From Rodentibacter trehalosifermentans (GTDB lineage: Bacteria; Pseudomonadota; Gammaproteobacteria; Enterobacterales; Pasteurellaceae), in contig NZ_MLHL01000045.1 in assembly GCF_002000545.1 (NCBI RefSeq), positions 1-36,010 of the forward strand: a DNA stretch of 36,010 nt, read 5' to 3'. Positions 18,966-27,188 of the stretch are shown here, in pieces. The position numbers and the translations under genes are program-made. The notes under the pieces were generated by a model, which had not been told where the DNA came from, searched no databases, and saw only the letters and a list, made by a program, of their open reading frames with translations. Position 1 is the stretch's first letter, and each line of letters begins with the position of its first letter.

Positions 18966-21659
18966 TTATGCATGGTATGCGTTTTCAAATCTTAAAAAAT
19001 CCACCAATCGTTTTGCTTCATTGACTTCATCATGGGCTATCAACAAATATTTCCATGGTTTACCGCCGTGTTGTGCGGCGTAGTCCGTAGCCTGTTTGCA
19101 CCAAGCACTTGCCGCTTCGGCTTTGACCTGCACGTCGGCGCTTTGCATATCGGCACGGGCTTTGGTTTCCGCCATCAGAATAAAATCATCGCCTTCCGCA
19201 ACAAAATCAGGAATATATTCTTTCTGTTCAGCGCCTTGTTTGTAATAAATCTGAAACTGCCCCTTGGCGGGTTTAAACCATTTTTGCGTATCTCGCTCCA
19301 GAATCACGGCAAAGCGGCGTTCGGTATCGGAATCAAATTTTTGCAGTGGATACAGGCATTTTTTAAACCCACCGAACAGCATTTGCTTAATTCGCGAAAC
19401 ATCTTGCACCGTTTCGCGCACCAAATGCACCGGCTCGTTTGCAGAAGCAGTGTAGTGGCAAGGTTTGAGCGCAGTAAAGCCTCGGCTGACATGCGCTTCG
19501 TAATGCGTGGCTTTTTCCCAAAAATGCGCCGTCATCTGCGCATGAATTTCCCGCGCAATCAGGCGGCGGTTTTTATCCAACACATCCAGCGCTTCGGCTT
19601 CGGAAAGATAACTGCGCAAATGCCGCACCATCTGCCCGGCCAGGTCATACAAAAGATTAGATTGGGTGAAGTAATCAATATCGTCAAAATCAATCAGCGC
19701 GTGCACGATATAGTCTTCGGGGCGTTTCTCAACCAGCCCCAACTCGGCAGACAGGCTGCTTTGCTCATCGGTATGCAGGTTGTGAATCAGAATTTCGCGC
19801 GCACCCGGCTGCAAATGCAGATTGCCGACATCCAAGGTAAAAGGGTGGAACCCCGTGCTGACCTCCCCGCTTGGCATCACGGTAATGCGCGGAATATCGA
19901 TGGTTTGCGCCACCAACACTTGCGTGGTTTTCGCCACAATTTCCGCCACATCGGGCAATTCATCCGCCAATAATTCGTCCTGCGCACCTTGCAATTGCTG
20001 TTTCACTTCTTCGGTGATTTTTGCCTGAATATCCGCTTGCAATAAGGCTTTTGAAGTCGGTGCTTGTTGCGGGCGGACTTCGTATTTCGCCGCCGCTTCC
20101 ATCACCTTGCGGGCAACCCGTTTCTCCGCCTCATTGGTAAATATCGGCTGATACGCTTCTGCCGGATACACACCAACCGTTTCAGACGGCCTATCCAGCC
20201 CCAAACGGCTTTCTGCGCCGCTGGGCACGGTAACGCTCACTTTTTGCTCGTCTTCCCCGGCAGGCTCCAAAATCACCTGCTGCAAGCGCAATACCGAATC
20301 GCCTTTGTTGGCTTCGTCAATAATTTCCTGAAAACGGTCATGCGCCACAATATTGAGCCTGTCCACCACTTCCACACCGGTGCGCTTGCCATAAGGCAGA
20401 CGCAAGCCACGACCGATGCTTTGCTCAATCAAAGTGCGTGCATTAGCGGCACGCAGCGGTACAATGGTATAAAGATTGGTAACATCCCAGCCTTCTTTAA
20501 GCATATTGACATGAATCACGATTTCGGTCGGCTCGTCCACGCTTTCCACCGCCAACAGCCGCGCAATCATCTCCTCTTCGTCTTTGCCCGACTTGCTGGA
20601 ATCCACCTGAATTACTTTGCCCTGATAACGCCCATTATAAAAATTATCCGATTCCAATAAAGACAATAGTTGTGCAGCGTGGGTAGTATCGCGGGCAATC
20701 ACCAGCATAAAGGGTTTCACCACCGCCACGCCGTTTTCCCGCGCAAAGGTCAAAAGCTCCACCTTGGTGTTTTCATGTAGGCGCACGCCGTCTTCCAGCT
20801 TGATTTTTTCAATTTCATCGGGCGTGTAATTTTTCGCATTAAAATTGCGCTGCGTAACCACCGCCGGCATTTTTACAAAACCGTCTTCCATCGCCCGCGC
20901 CAAAGGGTAATCCATCACCACGTTTTTAAACGGAATCGGTGCTTTGGCGGATTCCACAAACGGCGTAGCGGTCAGCTCCAACCCCAGCAGCGGATTCAAC
21001 TCATTAATCGCCCGCATCCCCGCCTGTGCGCGATAACGGTGCGATTCGTCCATCAGCAGCACCAAATCGGGCAAATTCGCCAGATAATTGAAATAACTGT
21101 CGCCCAACACCTCGCGCATCCGCTTGATACGCGGCTCCTTGCCGCCGCGCACTTCGGAATTGATTTTGGAAATATTGAAAATATTGATCCGCACCTCAGT
21201 AAAGAAATCCGCCATGCCGATGCTTTGCTGCTCGTAGTTATCACCGGTAATCACGCGCGGCGGGTTCACGGCAAATTCGCCAATGCCCTTGAACACATAT
21301 TTCGGCGTATTGGGCGAAAAATCGCCGATCAGCTTGTTATAAATCGTCAGGTTCGGCGCCAGCACAAAGAAATTGTTGATGCCATATGCCAAATGCAGAT
21401 AGGCGATAAACGCCCCCATCAAACGGGTTTTGCCCACCCCCGTTGCCAAAGCAAAACACAACGACGGAAAATCGCGTTCAAACTCCTGCAAGGTCGGAAA
21501 TTCGGCTTTCAGCGTTTCAAGCACCGCCGCGACATCGCGCTGATGTTTCAGCATTTGGGGCGCGGCATCCAGCGCTTGTTTTAATTTCGCCAAACTTTCT
21601 GCCTGCGGCGCACGCAATGACAAGCGCCCGTTGATATGGTTTTGAATGCTTGTGGTCAT
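18966..21659 (-). CDS. Type III restriction enzyme Res-like subunit (helicase-nuclease)
   Basis: The 897-residue protein has an SF2 helicase core: Walker A ATGVGKTRL (72-80), DESH box (204-207), ELTATP (228-233), and motif VI near QSIGRGLRLPYG. A C-terminal PD-(D/E)xK nuclease has Asp818 in EYIPDF and Glu831/Lys833 in AETK. With the Mod subunit it would translocate on and cut unmodified DNA. ATG 21659 overlaps the rhuM stop (ATGA), with AAGGA upstream. It is the last gene of the operon and ends at the hairpin beside sfsA. Both enzymatic centres look intact. A Neisseria uptake sequence (AG-DUS) is inside at 20181-20192. Confidence 0.9.
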   Translation of the reverse strand: MTTSIQNHINGRLSLRAPQAESLAKLKQALDAAPQMLKHQRDVAAVLETLKAEFPTLQEFERDFPSLCFALATGVGKTRLMGAFIAYLHLAYGINNFFVLAPNLTIYNKLIGDFSPNTPKYVFKGIGEFAVNPPRVITGDNYEQQSIGMADFFTEVRINIFNISKINSEVRGGKEPRIKRMREVLGDSYFNYLANLPDLVLLMDESHRYRAQAGMRAINELNPLLGLELTATPFVESAKAPIPFKNVVMDYPLARAMEDGFVKMPAVVTQRNFNAKNYTPDEIEKIKLEDGVRLHENTKVELLTFARENGVAVVKPFMLVIARDTTHAAQLLSLLESDNFYNGRYQGKVIQVDSSKSGKDEEEMIARLLAVESVDEPTEIVIHVNMLKEGWDVTNLYTIVPLRAANARTLIEQSIGRGLRLPYGKRTGVEVVDRLNIVAHDRFQEIIDEANKGDSVLRLQQVILEPAGEDEQKVSVTVPSGAESRLGLDRPSETVGVYPAEAYQPIFTNEAEKRVARKVMEAAAKYEVRPQQAPTSKALLQADIQAKITEEVKQQLQGAQDELLADELPDVAEIVAKTTQVLVAQTIDIPRITVMPSGEVSTGFHPFTLDVGNLHLQPGAREILIHNLHTDEQSSLSAELGLVEKRPEDYIVHALIDFDDIDYFTQSNLLYDLAGQMVRHLRSYLSEAEALDVLDKNRRLIAREIHAQMTAHFWEKATHYEAHVSRGFTALKPCHYTASANEPVHLVRETVQDVSRIKQMLFGGFKKCLYPLQKFDSDTERRFAVILERDTQKWFKPAKGQFQIYYKQGAEQKEYIPDFVAEGDDFILMAETKARADMQSADVQVKAEAASAWCKQATDYAAQHGGKPWKYLLIAHDEVNEAKRLVDFLRFENAYHA
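20181..20192 (-). repeat. Neisseria DNA uptake sequence, AG-DUS
   Basis: The minus strand reads AGGCCGTCTGAA, an exact 12-mer of the AG dialect. It lies inside res. Confidence 0.85.
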
Positions 21660-22696
21660 GATCCGTTTTCCTTATCCGTTTGTTTTAACAGGCGGTCAAA
21701 ATCGCTTTCAAACAAGCGGTCTTGCACGATGCGGTATTTTTCAAACTCACTCTCGGCATGCGCCTTAGCAATTTCTGCCGTAACCTTTCCCGCATCCTGC
21801 AATACTTCCCGATCTGTCGCTTCAATAAACCGGTTCAAGCGCACCTCCCAATCCTGCATGGTCATCGGAATGTGGCGCATGGCCATATCCTCGGCAATAT
21901 CCAGGTAGGCGCTGACTAGGCGCGAAAGCTGCGCCATTTCATTTTCATCCAGATAATTTTTGGCAACCGCCACATCAAATTTCTGAACCTTGCCATGCGG
22001 TGCATCCTTCCAAGACTGCAAACCCATATGCGGCTTTTCGGCATCGGCTCGATGATAAATAACCTCTGCCGCCGTCTGCCCGTGAATCGCCCAATGCAGT
22101 TTGTTTTGTACCGTAGCGAAAAAGCGCTTGGTGGCTTGCGCCGTTACGTCATAATCCACCGCCGTGGCATAAATATCAGTGATTTTCTGATAAAACTTGC
22201 GTTCGGACAGGCGGATTTCCCGTACCCGCTGCAACTGCTCTTCAAAATATTCCCGGGTAAATACCGAACCGCCGTTTTTCAAACGCTCGTCATCCATCAC
22301 ATAAGCTTTGATGGTAAAACTTTCCACAATTTCGGTTGCCCATTTGCGAAACTGCACCGCCCGTTCGGAATTGACCTTATAGCCCACAGCAATAATGGCA
22401 GACAAATTATAGTGTTTGGTGTGGTAGTTTTTGCCGTCGGCGGCAGTTATCCGAAAATTTCGGATAACTGAATCTGTCTGCAACTCATTGTCGGAAAAAA
22501 TTTTTCCCAAATGATAGTTCACCGTGCGGACATCCACATCATAAAGCGCCGCCATCATTTTCTGCGTCAGCCAAACATTCTCATCGGCATACACCGCCTG
22601 CACACCGCCTTCCTTATTGGCCGCCACAAAGGTCAGATATTCCGCCGCCGATGAGCGCGTGATGGAAACATCCCGTTTTTTTGCCGTTTTACTCAC
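21656..22696 (-). CDS. RhuM-family protein between mod and res
   Basis: This is about 346 residues of the virulence protein RhuM family, named from a Salmonella pathogenicity island gene whose biochemical role is unknown. Recognisable segments are VWLTQKMMAALYDVDVRTVN, YNLSAIIAVGYKVNSERAVQFRKWA (in parts) and DYDVTAQATKRFFATVQNKL. The N-terminal part resembles a DNA-binding/antirepressor-like fold. Frames open upstream to 22738, and an ATG at 22702 directly abuts GGAGG. GTG 22696 is six bases after GGAGG and overlaps the mod stop by eight bases, so I prefer it. Its tight coupling suggests a role in the restriction system, which is inference. Confidence 0.85.
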   Translation of the reverse strand: MSKTAKKRDVSITRSSAAEYLTFVAANKEGGVQAVYADENVWLTQKMMAALYDVDVRTVNYHLGKIFSDNELQTDSVIRNFRITAADGKNYHTKHYNLSAIIAVGYKVNSERAVQFRKWATEIVESFTIKAYVMDDERLKNGGSVFTREYFEEQLQRVREIRLSERKFYQKITDIYATAVDYDVTAQATKRFFATVQNKLHWAIHGQTAAEVIYHRADAEKPHMGLQSWKDAPHGKVQKFDVAVAKNYLDENEMAQLSRLVSAYLDIAEDMAMRHIPMTMQDWEVRLNRFIEATDREVLQDAGKVTAEIAKAHAESEFEKYRIVQDRLFESDFDRLLKQTDKENGS

Positions 22697-24401
22697 CGCC
22701 ATCCTCCGTAAACAAATCCTCCTGATTGTCAGCCGCACTTTTGCCTTTTGCAGCTTTGGCGCGGTTTTCAGGCTGCTTTTCAGACGGCATCGGTTCAGGC
22801 TCCGCTATCGGCAGATTGGCGACATTCAAACTGTAATCATCATGCCCCCATTCGCAGCGTGCCAGCACCATTTTCGGGATTTTTTTCAGAGAAAGGTTGG
22901 GGAAACGCTCCGCCGCCTGCGCCGCCGTAATGCCGCGCCATGCCGCACAACACACCAGCAGGCTTTGGTTTTCGCCCACCTCGTCCGACAGCGCCTGCAA
23001 CTGCTCGGCAGACAAGGTTTGCGTGGTGACATAAATAAAATCGCGCTCGCTGGAATAGCCATGCTGCCACCACAAGGTTTCAGACGGCCTGTAAGTAAAG
23101 CCTTCCAGCTTGGCAAGTGCTTCCGCCAGCATTTCGGGGTTATAGTCGGGGTTAATAATCGGATTGCCCCACGCATCGTTCACAATCAGGGTCGGCGCCA
23201 AACGGTAATAACGGAAACCGCCCCCGCCCTGCCAGTTCACCGCCTTGGAAATCCCGCCCTGATCGGAGCCGTCAATCACCTTTTGCAAACGCGGAATAAT
23301 ATGGGTATGGCAATGCTCGCCCAGCTCCACCATAATCCAGCGCCGCCCCATTTTATGGGCAACTGCACCGGTGGTACCGGAACCAGCGAAAGAGTCTAGG
23401 ACTAGGTCGCCGGGGTTAGTGGCGATTTGCAAAACACGCTCAATTAGACGTTCTGGCTTTGGAGTTGAAAAAATATCTTGTGAATTAAAAACTCTTACTT
23501 CCAATTTCGCTTCATGATTATGCCCAACCTCATCGGTTACCCATAATGTTGCAGGTGGTCGAGTTGGACTATCTTCTTGATATTGTTTAACATAAACCTC
23601 CCATCTTCCTTCTTTTTGAACAAATTCAAGTTGATCCGCCTTTTCTGAAATATTTTCTTTTTTCCATCGCCAGCGTCCTTCTACACCATCTGGCTTTATT
23701 GGAAAAATTTCCGAACCATCAGGAGCTATTATGGGATACCACATTGATGGTCTATTCTGCCTAAGAGATTCAGAGCCTTCTTTGCGTAAAGATCTACGGC
23801 GATAATATTTCTGCTTTTTTTCATCAAAGAAATTAAATTGCGCAGAATTTTGCTCTTTTGCAAGTTGTAAAGGGAAAAATTTTTCTGACCTTTGATAAAC
23901 CAGTATATGATCATGAGATGTACTAAATCCTTTAGCATCCATGCGTTCACTATAAACTTTTTGCCACAAACAATTCGCAACAAAATTCCCCCGCCCAAAC
24001 ACCTCATCACACAACACTTTTAAATAATGCGCTTCATTGTCATCAATGGTAATCCACAGCGAGCCGTCGTCCGCCAGCAAGCGCTTGATAATCTCCAAGC
24101 GGTCGCGCATCAGCCCCAGCCAAATCGAATGCTCCAGCCCGTCATCATAATGGGCAAACGCACTGCCGGTGTTATACGGCGGGTCGATAAACACACACTT
24201 CACCTTGCCTGCAAACTCTTGCTCCAACGCCTTAAGCGCCAGCAGGTTATCGCCAAAAATCAGCCGATTATCAAAAATCGCCTGCTCCGAACGGGTGGGC
24301 GCATGATACGACTTCTCCGCATCCTCCAACAAAATCCGCGCCTCAAGCTTAGGGCGCTTGTCTTTGCCTATCCAAGTGAGTTCTAGTTTTTGGTTTTTCA
24401 T
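22689..24401 (-). CDS. Type III Mod-like N6-adenine DNA methyltransferase
   Basis: This is a beta-class adenine methyltransferase of about 570 residues. Catalytic motif IV DPPYNT (73-78) comes before SAM-binding motif I FAGSGTTG (338-345), with the target-recognition domain between them. The Mod subunit gives sequence specificity to both methylation and cleavage. The frame also allows GTG 24413, three bases from the previous stop; neither start has a strong SD, and I use ATG 24401. The coding DNA is sharply uneven: GC-rich at both ends and AT-rich from about 23430 to 24000, which is the recognition domain. No simple-sequence repeat that could cause phase variation is present. Two Neisseria uptake sequences lie in the 3' part. 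Confidence 0.92.
   Translation of the reverse strand: MKNQKLELTWIGKDKRPKLEARILLEDAEKSYHAPTRSEQAIFDNRLIFGDNLLALKALEQEFAGKVKCVFIDPPYNTGSAFAHYDDGLEHSIWLGLMRDRLEIIKRLLADDGSLWITIDDNEAHYLKVLCDEVFGRGNFVANCLWQKVYSERMDAKGFSTSHDHILVYQRSEKFFPLQLAKEQNSAQFNFFDEKKQKYYRRRSLRKEGSESLRQNRPSMWYPIIAPDGSEIFPIKPDGVEGRWRWKKENISEKADQLEFVQKEGRWEVYVKQYQEDSPTRPPATLWVTDEVGHNHEAKLEVRVFNSQDIFSTPKPERLIERVLQIATNPGDLVLDSFAGSGTTGAVAHKMGRRWIMVELGEHCHTHIIPRLQKVIDGSDQGGISKAVNWQGGGGFRYYRLAPTLIVNDAWGNPIINPDYNPEMLAEALAKLEGFTYRPSETLWWQHGYSSERDFIYVTTQTLSAEQLQALSDEVGENQSLLVCCAAWRGITAAQAAERFPNLSLKKIPKMVLARCEWGHDDYSLNVANLPIAEPEPMPSEKQPENRAKAAKGKSAADNQEDLFTEDGGE
22767..22790 (-). repeat. Neisseria AT-DUS next to a Kingella-like uptake sequence
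   Basis: The minus strand reads ATGCCGTCTGAA (22790-22779), the 12-mer used by N. meningitidis and N. gonorrhoeae. Directly beyond it is AAGCAGCCTGAA (22778-22767), one base from the AGGCAGCCTGAA dialect reported for Kingella. Confidence 0.75.
23079..23090 (-). repeat. Neisseria DNA uptake sequence, AG-DUS
   Basis: Exact AGGCCGTCTGAA on the minus strand, inside the 3' half of mod. Confidence 0.85.
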
Positions 24402-24413
24402 GTTGTGTTTCAC

Positions 24414-27188
24414 TTAATTAATTAAATCCAAATCTTCAAGTATTCGCTTGTAACGCTGATAGAATGCAGCTCTACCACCTTCCATGATGTTACAAATTCG
24501 TTCTCGTACAGCTCGTTCTTGCAATCCACCAGCATCATTTTGTTGAATTTGCCCACCAGTGAACACCATTGGCAACACCAATTCCGCATCACCATTAACA
24601 ACAATATTTGGATTATGAGTCACAATGACAATCTGACGACGAAACTTATTATTACGAATTTGATCAACAACCAATTCTGAAATTAGCGCATTATCAAGGT
24701 CGTCTTCAGGCTGATCTAGCAACAATGGCTCATTACCATGCGACAACACAAAAGATAAAATTGAAGATGTTTTCTGTCCCGCAGAAGCTCGCTCCAATGA
24801 TTGGAATGAATCATGCTTATTACGCCTAAATTCTACTTTTACCAAGTCGTGGGGAAACCATTCTAACAACGCATTCTCATCATCATGGCTAAGTTTGCCT
24901 ATTGCGGTAATAAGCTTGCCATGCACGACTTGACCTAGAATATTATTACTGCGTTCCAAAAGACCTATTTTTAAGTTTGCAACTCTTTTATGTACTGGGT
25001 CATAAATATCATTACTTACCAATCTGCTAAGCAATCCTGTTTTATTTCCACTATCATCTATAGCAAAAATATTTTCTTGGAAGGAAGTTGCTTGCAATCT
25101 TAGAATTGAACGAAACGCATCGTTGGATTGTTCTATATCTGCCTGTCCACAAATTGTAATTCTTAAATTTGGATTATCAGCAAGAACATTATCCACAAAA
25201 TTCTGACGCAATTTTGTCAATTCTCTACGATGCATATCTAACCGTGCATAAGCTTTAATAGTTTGTCTCCGCACATTAATTAAAGCATCTTGCTGATCAT
25301 TTATTTTGGTTAGCTCAGCCTCCAACTCTTGCTTTCTTTTTAGGGCACTTTCAGCTTCTTGAGCTGTGCCTATACCCTCTGCTTTCAATCTGGCCACTTC
25401 GTTTTGATAATTAGAAATTGCTAAACTGGCTTGCTGAAGGCATTCAATAACCGGTTGGCTTTGCTTAAATACATCAACTTGCTGCCGCATCTCCCCAGCA
25501 ATCTGAATTATATGTTGATATTTTGCATCTAATTCATTTATCACCATTTCGGCTTGTTGCTGAATCTTAGAAAGGTCTGAATCTTGCAAGGGAATATCCC
25601 CAAGCCTAATTTGTTTATAAATATTTTGTTGTAATACTGAATGAATCCCATTAATAGGGGCTAAGAGCTGCCCAACAAAATCACTAACTATATTCTGAGC
25701 TTTCTGATTTTCTTGATATTGCTTAACCTGCTCAGCTATATTGGACTGTTGATACGCAAGTGTCTTACGAGATATTTCTCGATATTCTGTTTCCAGCTCC
25801 GCTTTTTTTCCAACAGACGACATCAACGTGCGCTCTTTAAGACGCAACTCTCTTAAGTCTTGACATAATTTTTTATATTCTTCTTTCCAACCATGAAATC
25901 CAACCTCAGGCGCTCTATCAATATAATTAAGCAAGGCACTGGGGCGCTCTGCCAATTCAAAAATCTGTTTTTGACTAAAAACTTTAACAGGGAAAATTTT
26001 TGCGGCTTGTTCAACACTCAATCCAGTATCTTGCCACATATCACCTTCTAGCCGCTGCGCTTGAAATTCATTAGGCGTCCATGTGAAAGAATATGTTTCC
26101 TTAGTGCCTGCCGATGGATCGTACTTTTCAACGTTGGCTTTCAATACCGTATCTTGCCGCACCATCCCAGAATTACCCCGTTCTCCTCCTAAAGCCCTGA
26201 ATCGATTAAATGCACGAACGACATCACTCTCATCTGAATTACCAAGTTCCCGAATATCTACTTCGCGCGCAACAGCCAATCGAAGCGCTTCTAATAATGT
26301 TGATTTCCCACTTCCTCTACCTCCAATAATGGCATTAAACCAAGGACTAAAATCAATGCTCAAAGACTGCCGTCTTAGGTGAAGTTGCTCTATTTGCAAA
26401 GAAGTAATTCTACACAAAGGCACCTTAGGTTCTTTTTCTGATTGCAATAAAGAACTTTCTGGGTCTAATAAAGCAAGCTTTAATCCCTCAATGTTGGGGC
26501 GTGCCATTTTCAACCAAACCCATCGTGTGCCTGCGTTACTTGTTTTATGAGCATCTGAGCCATTAACAATTACCCGTCTTTCAAGTTTGCCAGCGAAATG
26601 CTGAACGGCTTGGGCATTCCTGTCATGAATCTCAATAGCATCAGCTTTTTCCAAAACTTGTTCAATTACACGATCTGATCGTGGTGAGAATTCCCACGCT
26701 GTAGTCGTTGAGTTAAATAAACCATTTATCTCTTCCGCATGAGCCAGAACAACAACACCTCCATGACTATGAATATGATCACAAATAGCAGAAGCTCCCA
26801 TATTACACATACCATGAGCATTATTTACCTCGTTATTGTATTGACTTAATGTCAATATCCCGTGAATCTTGGATGCAGATTCTGCTGGATCAAAAATTGC
26901 GAGAACATGAATCCCATCTGAACTTGTTAATTCAACTCCTGGGAATAAATACAAATCACGATAATCTGGATGCCGTGGCTGCTCGCTCTTCATTCTATTT
27001 AATTCATCTTTTAGACTATCAATCCAATTAGCACAGTTATGATCGGTAATAGCAACACAGTCCATGCCTGAGCGCATATAGGCAAGCAGCCAATCACGTG
27101 GTACCAACGCATTATCTCTGTAATCGCTTGATGCTGGCGTATGATTATGAAAATCAAACTTCCACCAATTTGATCCTGGATATCCCAT
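24414..27188 (-). CDS. PHP phosphoesterase-like domain fused to an SMC-like ATPase
   Basis: This is a 924-residue two-part protein. Residues 1-240 are a PHP domain with the metal ligands in place: FHNHT (13-17), ITDHN (47-51), PGVEL (83-87), VLAHAE (147-152) and GSDAH (210-214). An ABC/SMC-type ATPase follows: Walker A GGRGSGKST (289-297), long coiled coils (about 430-650), signature-like SAGQKTS, and Walker B LLLDQPEDDLDN (from 822) followed by VIVTHNP. The family matches what databases call TrlF-like PHP/AAA ATPases, and PHP-ATPase genes are known in defence islands. GTG 27203 is possible, but ATG 27188 overlaps the helicase stop (TAATG) after GGGAG. The gene is AT-rich, has no DUS, and differs from its neighbours. 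Confidence 0.85.
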   Translation of the reverse strand: MGYPGSNWWKFDFHNHTPASSDYRDNALVPRDWLLAYMRSGMDCVAITDHNCANWIDSLKDELNRMKSEQPRHPDYRDLYLFPGVELTSSDGIHVLAIFDPAESASKIHGILTLSQYNNEVNNAHGMCNMGASAICDHIHSHGGVVVLAHAEEINGLFNSTTTAWEFSPRSDRVIEQVLEKADAIEIHDRNAQAVQHFAGKLERRVIVNGSDAHKTSNAGTRWVWLKMARPNIEGLKLALLDPESSLLQSEKEPKVPLCRITSLQIEQLHLRRQSLSIDFSPWFNAIIGGRGSGKSTLLEALRLAVAREVDIRELGNSDESDVVRAFNRFRALGGERGNSGMVRQDTVLKANVEKYDPSAGTKETYSFTWTPNEFQAQRLEGDMWQDTGLSVEQAAKIFPVKVFSQKQIFELAERPSALLNYIDRAPEVGFHGWKEEYKKLCQDLRELRLKERTLMSSVGKKAELETEYREISRKTLAYQQSNIAEQVKQYQENQKAQNIVSDFVGQLLAPINGIHSVLQQNIYKQIRLGDIPLQDSDLSKIQQQAEMVINELDAKYQHIIQIAGEMRQQVDVFKQSQPVIECLQQASLAISNYQNEVARLKAEGIGTAQEAESALKRKQELEAELTKINDQQDALINVRRQTIKAYARLDMHRRELTKLRQNFVDNVLADNPNLRITICGQADIEQSNDAFRSILRLQATSFQENIFAIDDSGNKTGLLSRLVSNDIYDPVHKRVANLKIGLLERSNNILGQVVHGKLITAIGKLSHDDENALLEWFPHDLVKVEFRRNKHDSFQSLERASAGQKTSSILSFVLSHGNEPLLLDQPEDDLDNALISELVVDQIRNNKFRRQIVIVTHNPNIVVNGDAELVLPMVFTGGQIQQNDAGGLQERAVRERICNIMEGGRAAFYQRYKRILEDLDLIN

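Noticed and set aside
19032-19973. Long plus-strand open frame opposite res, and similar ones at 20064-20660, 21039-21584, 22617-23399 and 27491-27937
   Set aside because: They are antisense to well-supported genes in GC-rich DNA, where stop codons are rare by chance, and show no recognisable protein features.
22689-24413. Phase-variable mod gene (phasevarion)
   Set aside because: No tetra- or pentanucleotide repeat tract or long homopolymer was found in mod or at its start.
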